Source: Lamellibrachia satsuma (Eukaryota; Annelida; Polychaeta; Sabellida; Siboglinidae). Taken from it: DNA of 64,000 bases. The DNA lies in assembly GCA_033239005.1 (NCBI GenBank), contig BSQZ01000006.1, forward strand, positions 6,193,501-6,257,500, read 5' to 3'. The first letter of the stretch is position 1. Every line of letters starts with the position of its first letter. Made by a program: the position numbers and the translations under genes. Below the pieces are notes generated by a model. It had not been told where the DNA came from and ran no database searches. It was given only the letters and a program-made list of their open reading frames with translations. Positions 44,656 through 57,300 of this stretch are shown here, in pieces.

Positions 44656-45910
44656 ATAGATAATGCGCTTTTACAAGAAGAAAACCGATAGAGGTTCGTG
44701 GGGGAAGACCAATTGTTGTCAGCCATCCAACCGGTCAATGGCGGGACTGCTGCCCTCACTCATCATGTGCCACGAACTATGCTGCAGCGGCATGTAAAAG
44801 GAAGACTAAGGAAAGAACAGGAACAACTGCGCTACACTTTGGGCCGGTGTTTCAGAAGGAAACTGAAAGAGAATGGGTTCGCATGATACTCGAATTTGAA
44901 AGAAGAGTTTTTTCCATTACTGTCACACACATCAGAACATTGGCGTTTGAATTTGCTGATGCAAACGACATTAAAACCCCTTTTCTGTACACAAACCAAA
45001 TATGGCTGGTTTGGACTGGTGGCAATGCTTTCGTAAAAGGAATCTGACAATTTGGAAACTCCAATCACTCTCAATTGTAAGGGCCATTCATTTGAACAAA
45101 CCCAACGTTGAGTAATTCTACGGATTACTCGACCAGGTTTACGATGAATTTGGCATCTTCGGTAACCCGACTAGGGTCTACAATGCTGACGAGACAGGTC
45201 TCAGTCAGGTCTAAAAAACATTGTTGGATTGAAAGGAAGTAAGACGTCCAACCAAATCACAGGTGGCGAAAGAGGGCAGCTAATATATATTCGGGACTAA
45301 ATCCCACCCCTGATCATCTACAAGGGGAAAATGTTGTCCGACATCTTGACCACTGATCTGCCACCTGGGTCAATGGTACGAGTGTCAGATTCTGGTTACA
45401 CCAATGCTGATATTTTCAGCAGTAGCTACACCATTTCTGCCAGCACAAGGTTGGCAGAACGGTCTTAATAATTATGGCCACGGTCACACACCCATTCAGT
45501 CGAAATCTTACAATATGCCAATGCTCATGATATTGATACAGTAAGCTTATCACCGCACACATTTCATTGCCTTCAACCGCTAGACGAAGTGGTCTTCAAG
45601 CTCTGAAGGTATGAACCGTAAATGACTGAATGGTTATAAATAATTGAACGATCAAATATGTATGGTATATCTTACAGTTAAAACTCATGCTATGTATGAA
45701 AACGGAGAGATAGGTAGAGCCATGAAAGGCCACTACAAGGAAGGGGTGCGGAAGTGGATGCAAAATCACCCAGGGAAAGACAGATACACCCGTCATTTGC
45801 ACTTAAAACGCTGTGTGCATCATCGACTGCACTCTCACTCGGGGTTTTATTTCGCTGCCGGCGTAGCACTAGTGCATAACCGTAGGACACCTGAAAAAAA
45901 TATATAAGGG
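44656..45910 (+). mobile_element. Decayed pogo/Tigger-family (DDE) transposon
   Basis: Across frames it shows a psq-type HTH start (RGSWGKTN.. LLSAIQPVNGG .. VPRTMLQRHVKGRLRK, 44690-44810), then FNKPNVEQFYGLL-like sequence near 45095-45130, RVYNADETGLS (the first catalytic Asp context, 45170-45205), PPLIIYKGKMLSDILTTDLP (45307-45360), SDSGYTNADIF (45387-45418), GHGHT..SVEILQYANAHDID (45478-45540) and LSPHTFHCLQPLDEVVFK (45545-45600), then GHYKEGVRKWMQNHPGKD (45729-45782). Many frameshifts. Terminal inverted repeats were not identified. Confidence 0.8.
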
Positions 45911-46030
45911 GTCGTCTAAAATATATATATATATATATATGGGGACGTCTAAAAACGTAAGGGATCGTCTAAAAAATATGAGGGGTCGTCTCGAAAAATT
46001 AAAAGGGGTCATCTCAAAATTGTAAGGTGT
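45900..46030. repeat. Degenerate about 25-bp repeat with (AT)n
   Basis: Variants of ggggtcgtctaaaaaatata tile this stretch (atataaggggtcgtctaaaa, ggggacgtctaaaaacgtaa, gggatcgtctaaaaaatatg, ggggtcgtctcgaaaaatta), with an (AT)n block at 45921-45940. Confidence 0.8.
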
Positions 46031-46054
46031 CTCAAAAAACGAACAAACAGCATA

Positions 46055-47144
46055 GAACGTGTACACATAACCCTAACTGTAATTCTCACCATGCCCTTAT
46101 CGGCACCCTTAACTGTATTTATCACCATACCCTTAACTGTAATTCTCACTATTCCCTTAAGTGTACTTTTAGCTGCAATTCTTGCCATACATGTAACTGT
46201 GCCTTTAACTGTAATTCTCACCATACATAGAACTGTACTTTTAACTGTATTTCTCACCGTATCCTTAACTGTAACCATAACTATATCTCACCATACTCCT
46301 AACTGTATCCCTAACTGTAATCCTCACCATACCATTAACTATACCCATACACCTAACTCAACCCTTAATTGTAATGCTCACCACAACTGTAATTCTCATC
46401 ATACATAGAACTGTACTCTTAGCTGTATTTCTCACCATACCCTTAACTGTAACCCTAACTGTAATTTTAACCATATCAAGAACTATGCTCTTAACTGTGT
46501 TTCTCACCGTACCCTTAACTGTAACCCTAACCTTAATTCTCATCGTACTCCTAACTGTACCCCTAACTGTAATTCTCACCATACCTAGAACTGTACTCTT
46601 AACTGTATTTCTCACTGTGCCCTTAACTGTAACTCTAACTGTAATTTTAACCATATCAAGAACTATGCTCTTAACTGTGTTTCTCACCGTACCCTTAACT
46701 GTAACCCTAACCTTAATTCTCACCGTACTCCTAACTGTACCCCTAACTGTAATTCTCACCACACCCTTAACTGTAATTCTCACCATACACCTAACTCTAC
46801 CCTTAACTATGATTCTCACCATAACTTTATCTGTAACCTTAACTGTAATGCTCACCACCCTTAACTATAATTCTCACCATGCGCTTCTTAACTGTACCCT
46901 TAACTGTATTTCTCACCATACCCTTAACTGTAAATCTCACCATACCCTTAAATGTACCCGTAATCCTAACTGTACCCTAACTCCAATTCTCACCATACAT
47001 AGAACTGTACTCTTAACTGTATTTCTCACCATACCCTTAACTGTAGCCCTAAGTGTAATTCTCGCCATACTCCTAATTGTACCCCTAATTCTTACCATAC
47101 CCTTAGCTCTACCCTTACCTGTAATTCTCACCATATACCGAACT
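46055..47144. repeat. About 24-bp tandem repeat family, left block
   Basis: Imperfect copies of cccttaactgtaattctcac + cata alternate with cttaactgtatttctcacc and taaccctaactgtaa variants. The unit is a multiple of three, so long plus-strand frames ([15 protein letters not shown]) and minus-strand frames (VRITVKGTVRNTVK) are artefacts. Some subunits contain CCCTAAC, similar to telomeric repeats. Confidence 0.94.
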
Positions 47145-47720
47145 GTTGGGAAGGGTCTGCTGGTCATCGGACAGTGGTCATTTAATTAACAGAAATCAAA
47201 GGTGGTCATCTATTAGTTAGCACTAAAGAAAAGACTATGTAAGTGGTATATTCATGTCTTTATTAGTAACATTACAAAGCAACCTACCCATGATGCTAAT
47301 TTTAAGAGTCATATAAGTAAATGTTAAAAGTTACATGTATGTAAATAATGTGATATTATAAAGTGAATGAATATAGTATATAAGTAAATGCTAATATTAA
47401 AGTTATATACATATAAGTAAATGAAAAGTACATACTAGCCTATTAATAATACATGAACCAGCAGTCCTATGTCTGGTTGACCTACATTACCACACTACGA
47501 GGTACAACGCGACAATAGCGCTCTCTACCGCCTGGTCCAAGTCCGAGATAACAACGAGCGGGAACGAGCTGACGTTGGGACGGCGTACGGCCACATAGCG
47601 CTGTGATTGACGGATTAATCAATGCCAGGTGTGTGTATAAATACTCGTAGATGCTATGAGGGGCATATCAGCTTGTTCTCTTGTTCTGTATCCATCTGAC
47701 TCTCATGCGAACAACCAACA
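47145..47720 (+). mobile_element. Unique insert in the repeat, possible solo LTR
   Basis: The repeat array is interrupted by about 575 bp of unrelated sequence, beginning tgttgggaag and ending near caaccaaca (inverted TGTTGG...CCAACA). The insert includes a GC-richer segment and a tataaatac box at 47636-47644, compatible with a promoter. A convincing target-site duplication was not found, so LTR identity is tentative. Confidence 0.3.
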
Positions 47721-48145
47721 TGGCTAACGGTAATTATCACCATACCCTTAACTGTACTCATAACTGTATTTCTCACCATACCCTAAACTACCATACCCCT
47801 AACTGTAACCTTACATGTAATTCTCGGCATTCCCTTAATTGTACCCTTAACTGTAATTCTTACCATACCCTTAACTGTACCCCTAACTGTAACTGTCACC
47901 ATTCCCTTGCACCCTTAACTGTAATTCTCACCATACACCTAACTGTACCCTTACGTGTAATTCTTCCCATACCCTTTATTGTATCCTTAACTGTAATTCT
48001 CACCATACACATAACTGTGCACTTAACTTTAATTCTCATCATACCCTTAACTGCAATTCTCACCATTCCCTTAACTGTAATTCTCACTATACCTAAAACT
48101 GTACTGTTAACTGTATTTCTCAGTACACAACTATAATACATAGTC
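47721..48145. repeat. About 24-bp tandem repeat family, middle block
   Basis: The same unit resumes (ttatcaccatacccttaact, gtaattctcaccatacacct) until near 48120. Confidence 0.92.
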
Positions 48146-48164
48146 ATTGCACCCCAATAAACAG

Positions 48165-48590
<426 letters not shown>

Positions 48591-49510
48591 CAAAGTAGTC
48601 ACTGTATCCCTAGTACATAGCTATAATGCAGAGTCACTACAACTCCAGTACACTGCTAGAATACATAATATTTACTGCACTTTTGAATTGAGCGGCGTGC
48701 ACTGTATTTGCGTTCCCGCACTCACGAGTGCAGTTATAGTTCAGGATTAAAAAAGTCGAATACCAGAAGGATCAACCGATAAGATACCAGCTAAAATGTG
48801 CTGGAGACAGCTGCGTCCCGTACCCCAGTGCACACTCCCCAACAGTGGCACCATTCAGCATATCACAACTATCACAACTGGATCATACATTCAAAATGAA
48901 CAGCTGGCAGAGTGGTACAAACGATTTGGTTGGCTGGGCAACGCCATTGTTGTTTATGACTAGTTACGCGCTTGAGTAATGTAACATAGTTTCAAACAAA
49001 AACGAACATTATTCTGTTTCTAGACACATTTTCAATAAAAAACACGGTCTACAATTGTATGCAATTGAAATTGAGAGATTCATTGAAAACAATTAGGAGT
49101 TTACCAAATGAAATAAAGATATGCAGAATGTGCACGTCAAATATAAGTTGTGGCAGGGTTTATATGATCAATGCATGACGCACGCCCGGAGGTTGATGCC
49201 TATACACAGCTCAAAATCCAGTTTACCATTTTTAGCACGTGTGCACACCGTGAATGAGTTTGCAAAAAACGTAGCATTTAGCTATCCTTTAGTCGACGAG
49301 TCGCTCTGGTATGTGACGTTAGAAAGGACATTCTATACAATGTGCTTGCAGCGATAAGCGTGTTTTCGTAGTGCCTGTCAGACCGACGATTGGCGTCTTC
49401 AACACCTGTCCATTCTGTGAACGCCACTCCTACGTCTCCGTCGTGTCTACACTGCAACGGAATAGTTCAGTCGTGGGTGAGTGATTAACATTTGTTGGAA
49501 TAACAAATAA
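48591..49510. other. Unassigned stretch
   Basis: A 78-codon ORF (49121-49357) and a following phrase reading FNTCPFCERHSY on plus (49409-49445) look non-random but match nothing I can name. No gene call is made. Confidence 0.35.
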
Positions 49511-49512
49511 GA

Positions 49513-49520
49513 AGCACACA

Positions 49521-49552
<32 letters not shown>

Positions 49553-49570
49553 CGACCGCACGACCGCACA
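49513..49570. repeat. (CACG)n microsatellite
   Basis: About nine tandem cacg units followed by accgcacgaccgcacaca. Confidence 0.95.
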
Positions 49571-49835
49571 CATGTAATCTACAATACGAAAAGTTAATAA
49601 CAAATTATAGCAATGTTAAGATAATTTCAAGATGCAGGGATTGTGCCGTTAGCGTTTGCATAGCCACCAGCTGAACTCGTAGAGGTGAAATGTGTAATAT
49701 AATGACATGTGATATTCATTTCACAGCTGATATGAAGACATTGTGTTTTACCTTTATCGGCTGTGTCATTTCCCGCCGTCCGTGTGCTACTGGTCAGGTC
49801 CATTCACTTGCAACTGTGTCTAAAACACAACGCGT
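49571..49835. other. Spacer between microsatellite and LINE 3' end
   Basis: Unique sequence. The ORF at 49690-49989 runs into the LINE fragment and is not a gene. Confidence 0.5.
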
Positions 49836-50012
49836 AACAGTTTTAACAAGATTTAACAAGATTGCCATCCCAAACTATAAGTTCCAGATGGCAAGTGGAC
49901 AAGGAAGCCATTGGCTTATCGAGAGTCCAACAATTGTATTATCTCTGTATCGCCCACCCTTATCAGATATATATCAATTATATTTTTAAACATATTCACA
50001 CTACTAGCATTG
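49836..50012 (-). mobile_element. 3' end of the CR1-like LINE (second copy)
   Basis: The minus strand matches the 3' tail of the element at 33790-35700: ttggactctcgataagccaa, tggcttccttgtccacttgc and catctggaac..tgggatggcaatcttgtta. It includes the last codons (reverse of ..LIRASYT) and ends in a (TTGTTAAA)-like tail repeated at 49839-49860. Severely 5'-truncated, typical of failed reverse transcription. Confidence 0.85.
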
Positions 50013-50547
50013 ACACAATTATTTGACAGTTTGTTTTAACTAGCCCTCTTTGAAGGTGCACGGTTTGCAACAGGAAAGGTTCACCAGTAAAACAAACTAC
50101 ACGCATGTACTAACAACACATTTAGTAGTTACTGAAATGTTTCAAAACATGTGCTTTATGACATAGTATGAGTACATGACATGTTACACTGAACGTATTA
50201 TATTTTCCGAACAGAAACTATGCTACAAATCATTGGTGTTTGTTGATTAAGCAGACACTGCTGTGACACCCACACATATGGTAATTATCCTAGTGGTGCA
50301 GATAGATTATTGTTTTATAATAATAATAATAATGATTATAGCGATTGTGGATATGATGACGGTGATGGTGTTGGTTATGATGGTGGTACTGATAGTGATG
50401 CCAACAACAACAACAACATCAATATAGTGTTGTCCAGTCAGTCGGTTCAAATTATTTTATCGTACAGTGAACACAACAGTTCATAGTTAACTGCTATACT
50501 GTAGGTTGATGAAAAGAAACATGTCTTCAGAACAGTATTATTATATC
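50013..50547. other. Intergenic; short trinucleotide runs
   Basis: (TAA)n-type run at 50318-50333 and (CAA)n at 50404-50418; nothing else recognised. Confidence 0.5.
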
Positions 50548-50975
50548 AGAATTTATATAGCGCCCGAATTCAATTAAGATAAATTGTTCTCAGGCGCTTT
50601 ACATGAAACTGCATAAATTAAATAAAACTATAAAATACATAATTTGCTTTATTTATTGAATGCTGCAATCAGGCTACATTGCTTGACAGACGGAGGAAGA
50701 CCTTCATAAGACGGATGCCTCTTTATGCAAAGAAATCAAAGGCGTCCAGCAGTTTGAATACATGTACTAGGAACAGCCAACATAGTTGATAGTCATGAAG
50801 AATGTGCAATACGTAGGGCGGTGCTAGTCCGAGGAGTGCCTTGTTGACGACTGGGAGTATTTTGAAAGTTATTCTCTCTCCGACTAGCAGCCTATGTAGA
50901 TATAAATGTTGATGGTTTTACCAGATAAGGTGTGCTGGAATCTGGAGGCTGGCGACTACTGGTGTCTGCCTGGCT
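50548..50975 (-). mobile_element. L2-like LINE 3' end
   Basis: Minus strand, about 50960-50800, reads LLVGERITFKILPVVNKALL then GLAPPYVLHIL, matching the conserved RERIIFKLLLLVYKALHGLAPSYL end of L2-type reverse transcriptases. Downstream it ends with tgtaaagcgcctgagaacaa and cgggcgctatataaattct before a TAA-rich tail, the usual L2 terminal signature. 5'-truncated and decayed. Confidence 0.75.
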
Positions 50976-51189
50976 GGGTTGGCGTGGGTCACGGGCAGGA
51001 ATATGCTGCTCGACCTTCAACACGTGGTGTAACACGATTTAAAACAAGTTTGAAAGCAGTATTCTGGCATAACTAGCTCTTTCTCTTTAAATGTCATGAT
51101 TCTCCTAATCAGCCCAACTTGATTAGTGACAATTTATAGTATGACGACGTCTCGACTCACAGAAGATATGAACTCGGCAGTGGCTTGAC
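50976..51189 (-). other. 3' flank of the SEA-EGF receptor gene
   Basis: Sequence between the tail-exon stop and the L2-like fragment. No clear polyadenylation signal identified. Confidence 0.4.
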
Positions 51190-51377
51190 TCATATATTAC
51201 TGACAATAGACGTTTTCCACATGGTCTTATGTAATTGGTGAATGATAAATATATTTTTGATTTTTAAGTGTTTATTTCCACTACGCGGTGTACGTACACG
51301 ATTATCATACTCTTGAATGTCGGAATTGGCGATCTCACCAATAGACAACCCTGTTGGCTCACGTCCAATATTGGATT
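51190..51377 (-). CDS. SEA receptor cytoplasmic-tail exon and stop
   Basis: Acceptor cttctttttttag; joined directly to the transmembrane exon (phase 1) it reads ESNIGREPTGLSIGEIANSD then IQEYDNRVRTPRSGNKHLKI and stops at 51192-51190. 62 residues. QEYDN could be a tyrosine-based signal but is not a defined motif. If the 19-nt microexon is included, this exon stops after six codons. Confidence 0.5.
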
Positions 51378-54300
51378 CTAAAAAAAGAAGACCGCAAACA
51401 GTGAAGAAGAATGAGTAGTTAAGAATGAGTAGTTAAGAATGAGTAGTTAAGAATGAGTAGTTAAGCAGATAAAGAAAACAGAAGAAAGAAGAAAAAGATG
51501 CAGACGAAGAAGAAATAGTGACAACAGATACGACATTGACATAACCTCCTCAGTTTAAGTAGATACAGTTTAACAATTAGGCGGTGAAATTATAGGGAGC
51601 GTTAGTGTAAATATTGTGCATGACATTACAGGGAGTGTTAGTGTAAATATTGAGCATGACATTGCATAAAGATATATATATAATTATGTAACAGTGACTT
51701 CATGTCTACGCACTCATTGTGGTACTGATAAAATGCACTGAACCATACTGAAAGCTGACAGACAGACAGACAGACAGACACAGACTGGCTGACATACAGG
51801 ACAATGCAGACAACCGAACCATCTAATATAATGTGTTACTTAACATCGTATCTGTGACAACTTACCTCATTTCTGCAGCATCGTCTAAAACAAAGTAAAT
51901 AATTGTAGACATGATTGTAAAATAACGACTAATTACAAACTTTATTTAACACATTTTTTGAAAAATATTGCACATCACGTCCTTCCATAGATTCCCCGAC
52001 AATTTGACAAGAGGACTAGTAAGTACTGGAAATTGTAGTTTTCATGGTGGTGTTTGTTGTGTGTGCTAATCACAACTTGAATTATTTTTTTTTAACCGAG
52101 GTATAGTTACAATTAGTAAAATGCATGAATTCGTGCTGGCATTATGTCTTCGTCTGAGTGAATTGCATCAACGTGCCTATGGTCTCGTCTGAGTGAATGG
52201 CATCAACGTGCCTATGGTCTCGTCTGAGTGAATGGCATCAACGTGCCTATGGTCTCGTCTGAGTGAATGGCATCAACGTGCCTATGGTCTCGTCTGAGTG
52301 AATGGCATCAACGTGCCGATGGTCTCGTCTGAGTGAATGGCATCAACGTGCCGATGGTCTCGTCTGAGTGAATGGCATCAACATGCCTATGGTCTCGTCT
52401 GAGTGAATGGCATCAACATGCCGATGGTCTCGTCTGAGTGAATAGCATCAACATGTCGATGGTCTCGTCTGCGCTAGTTAATTGCGAAGATTTCTCCGGT
52501 AGGGAATCAGAGTTATTGGGACTCAACTAATGTCAACGTACCCTGCTGAGGCGGTTGCCGTCTTCGACGCATCGCAACGCAACCGATGACGAGGCAGATG
52601 ACAATGACAACGAAAACGCATACTACGATGCCAATGAACATGGTCGCTTTTTCTTGACCCATTGCTGTCAAAGAAAATGTCACTGAATTCAAATATTAAA
52701 AAAATAAAATCACATTTTCCTAGATAGGTTACTTCATTAATTAAATACCATAATGTAAGCCACATATGTTATTATATTTTTCGTGATATGAATCACAAGA
52801 CGTGAACCTGATCAAATTCCTAGTTTGTCATTCACCAGATGTCTGCGCAAGACAATTCTAAAACATTTGAGAAAGAGATATGCCACTAATTGCGACACGC
52901 ACATGTCACAAAAATGGGGCAGAGCCCCGAAGCCTGTATAAATTAGTGTTTCGATGTCAACCATTTGGAGGTGTTGGGTGAAGTATGAGAAAATGGGATG
53001 AAAGTAGCTCACAAGATTCGCAGCTGTTTCTCTCGAAGCTATCCACGCAGTCACACTTGTAGACATCGACAAGATTGTGACAAGTGCCTCCGTTCTGACA
53101 CGGGTTGCTGTGACACATGTCAACATCTGACAAACAAATACATGGGTGTGATTCCACTTTATTTATATTTGACTTAGCGGTTAAACGTATGTTCTATATC
53201 CATGCTTTCTGGTGCAAATATTAGAAAGAAGAAGAACAAAGTCAAGAAAACGTAGGCACTGAAAGCCACTGACACACGCTGCTTGCAACGCATAATTAGC
53301 ACATTTGTGGTGTACAAACCATTGTTTTTCTTGATAATAAATCATGTCACTAGCTGCTACGCACTACTTTATTTGCGAATATATATATGACAATGAACTG
53401 GAAATACATGCATTCGTTTTTGTGTAAGAGACACAACCTTTTCCCTTATCTCATTGCACAAACGTTCTGAAAACCTACCTGCGAATGTAATGCTTTCTGG
53501 ACTAACATAAAATAATCCAAGTTGATTATTATGATCTTTCAGGAATTTCTTCATGATACTTGTCAGCGCGGCCAAGGTGTAGAATCTTTTCATCTCCAGG
53601 TTGTAGGTCACAATCACACTGCCCTTGCTACGAACGGAGTCCAAACAAAAACAGTAACACAACATTGTAGTTTTGCAAATACGGTTGTTGAAATCTGCAA
53701 AGGTGCCGTTATTATGAGGAGTTTAGGGTATGTAGATTGGTTTAGCCTTATCCATGTCATCAAACAATTGTCTGCGAAAACTAGCAGTGCAGTTCTTGTC
53801 AATATTAACAATGGGAGTCGTTCCACACACAGGTTGGAGTCCGGCAAGGTCGTCCTCACTGGCCAACACTGGTCAATATCGTCATCGAATACATTACGAT
53901 AGATGCACTCGAAGATCACACAGGCACGATCAGCATTGGAGGAAGAATGATCACAAACCTGCGGTTTGCTGATGGCATCGACGGCCTAGCAGCAGTTGAA
54001 AAAAAATTGGTCAACCTAGTAAACCGCCTTGACAAAACTTGACAAAACTTCCGCAAACTACGGGATGTAAATTAATGCAGAGAAAACATAGCTAACAACT
54101 CAAATGGCATAAACGTAGATATCCATCAATGCGAAAGAGGTTCTTTCAAGAGTTGCGATACATGAACACTAACAGCAGAACAGAAGGATACCATCAATGG
54201 CGATGAGGTACTGCTGTGACATCTTGCGCATACCATACATGGAGTCCGCAACACAATCAATAAAATCATCTGGCAACACGAACATTTCCTGTCTACAGTA

Positions 54301-57300
54301 ACGAGACAGACGCAATATCAGATGGCATGACCATATCACAAGATCCACTAACCTGGCAAAAACTACCCTCCAAGGCACAACGAAAGGCAAAAAGAACGAG
54401 AGTGAGGCAGGGAAAGAATTGGGCGGATGACGTCATAGAGAGGACAGGTACCGATTTTTATGAAGCCAAGAGGCTGCACAGTACTGGCAAGGTGGATATA
54501 GATTGTCAACTCATCGCTGTATAGGGTAGGCGAGGTGAGATTGTTTATTTGAATCAGTCTAGCCATCTGTTATTTCTTATGACACACACACCACACACAC
54601 CACACACACCACATTACCCAAGTTTCGAAACTGTAGCAGGCGAACTGTAACCCCCGGTCCTCTCGACAGACAGTCGGCGCTCTACTGTGCTGCATGCTGC
54701 GGTACCTCACACTAGGGGAACACAACCATTTACAGGAACGTTCTCAAGACCCGCCCATTCAGACTCCAGTACCTAAACACAACCGCAGCATTTTGTTCAA
54801 CTACAACAAGAAATACGCAAGAATATTTCAGGCGGCCACCAAAGAAAAACTTACCTGAACATTGGGTCCTTGACAGCTACCACGTCGCTGCCAAACACGA
54901 TACGCAGCTAGTCAAATGGTTAACACATGATTTTGATCAAATATCTTTCTACAAAGAACATTTCAAATAGTACTAATGAATTATTTGATCCATACTTGGG
55001 ATGATAATACTGGTCATAAGTTGACATATGCGAGAACTAAATAAAGTTGTGAATACTTCGGTGCAACGTGCCTATGCCACTGGCTGTGACACGCTTTTCT
55101 TAAAGTAAGTTTTACCCCAATTAATTGACATTTCAATGGTTTCATCTGAGTGGATTGCTTTTATGTGCAGCTTCAATTTAAATACTATTCTAAATGATGT
55201 AGGCCCTATACTGTATTAGCATTGTTTTAGGTCATTAATATAATTGTATCCGTACGTATTATTAAAGTCGCTGTTTAGACATGTATCAAACTCAACACAT
55301 ACCTGGGTTGCAAATAATAAATAAGCGAAATCATAGTACTCAAATCATCTTCTTTTATTGTTAATTGATTACATGCTGATAGACCTTATCTTCCGTGTGA
55401 CGCGACAGTTCCTTGTAAATTGAGCTAGATTTGTCAGTGAATGTATCCTTGAATGGTCTATTAGGCATGATGAATTTCCCGTAATAAGAGAATGATACTC
55501 TATCTGCAACGATAAACAGCAGGCATCGTATTACTAAAAATGTATCCTGAGTGACTGGTGCTGAACGTTTAGTCACGCAGACGATTCCATTCACCCTATT
55601 ATAAATAACTGATTACAACGTTAGGATTCATATTGGAGTCTTTCATATTGGATTATAAAGCACAGTTTTTCAGGCAACCTATTAGTTGGCTTAAATGGAA
55701 TTACAATGATTTCAGTAACATTGTCAAACTTTCATCTACATTTTCTGTATTGGCATACCTGAAAATTTTACGCTATCTTCACTAACAACAAATAGTCCAA
55801 GTAGGCCGTTGTGGTCTCTCAGGAATTTCTTCAAGACATCTGTCACCTCAGTCGGGGTGTGGTATCTTTTTAGTACCAACAGGTAGTTCACAATCACGCT
55901 CCCTTTTCTGTTTGTGATGCAACAGTTAACATCAAAATCACGCTCCCTTTGCTTTTTGTGACACAACAGTAAACACTAACGAAATATGTTGCAATTATGC
56001 GGATAGCATGTACATCAGACTGGCATCAATTTCAATTTAGTTTTTATCTTACACACAATTTATTAGCAACTAACATTAACTATTATATAAACATACTCTT
56101 TCATAAACGAGGATCTTCTAATGATCATGTAAGTTGTCTCAGTGGCAGCAAACACTGGCAACTGATAAATAAAATATTACAGAATAAATCTACGACATAC
56201 CAGTGCTTACCTGAAAGTTATTTTAGAAATATCTTCTACGTCATTGAATACATCGTGAAATACCTCGCGAACCTAAACAGAACGAGTTAATTACATAGTT
56301 TAGACAGTCACATCAATTGATATAATAGATCTGCCCAAAACAACCACAATTATGTGTAAACAATCAAACAAACAAACAATAAACAAAGCAACATATATAA
56401 CACACCTGCTAGTCATGATGTTTTAATTTTCAAAGAATTGAAACATGTTAAAACAAGGTTGAACAAGTTTGACATCTAAACCGTTAAGTTCCAGATGGCA
56501 CGCGGACAAACAAGCCACAGACTTATCATCAAATGCCAACTAATTTCAGTATAGCAATGTTCATAGTGCATACCCACCCCTTCAAATACATGCCCGGGTC
56601 AACACCCACCTTGACAGTTATCTCTGTTAAACTTGCCTTACGGTTGCATTACACAATAATAAACACGACGTGTCAGTGAAACATAAACCCTTGGTTCCAT
56701 AGCTTCGACACAATGACGCCTATTTTAAAGCAGAATTTAACGTACTCATAACGAATGCCGTAAATCTATCAGGCGTTAGTGTGAAGTTATTACAATATTC
56801 AGATGATATAGATTGTAATATTTATTCAACTTTGCATACGGACCTTTTTGCTTATTTCCTTGGCCATCTCTTTATACAATGACGTTGACATGTCGGCGAG
56901 ATCTGGGCTGTACGGTCGATTTGGTATGGTCATCGTTCCGTAATACCCGAACAAGCTGCTCTCTGTAACGTGTAGGGCATGTTGTTAGCATTGGCCATAT
57001 TATAAGGAGATGCAATTATGCCACAGCTTAAAAGAGCGCCTGAGCGGCTAAGCGCATGAGCTGAGCAGTTTAACTTGTACAACCCAAACCGTGCTGTCGT
57101 CGAATTGTTTTTCGACTGCCACGTACGATATTCGATTTCTCATTGTGTGGTGAATCTTACGTGGTAAACATTCCAAGTCTCATACCTGCAAACTTGATGT
57201 TCCTGGGAGTACCGAGCAAACCAATGCGACCGTCGTGGTTGGAAAGGTATGCCTTCATGATATTCCCCAGCTAATTTACGGTGTATTCCTTTTTGAATAT

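Noticed and set aside
46374..47189. 271-codon frame rich in LTVILTIP repeats, and antisense VRITVKGTV frames
   Set aside because: Translation of the 24-bp tandem repeat in both directions; low complexity and not a membrane protein despite the hydrophobic pattern.
49121..49357. 78-codon ORF followed by CPFCERHSY text
   Set aside because: Looks non-random but no family recognised and frames are broken; left unassigned.
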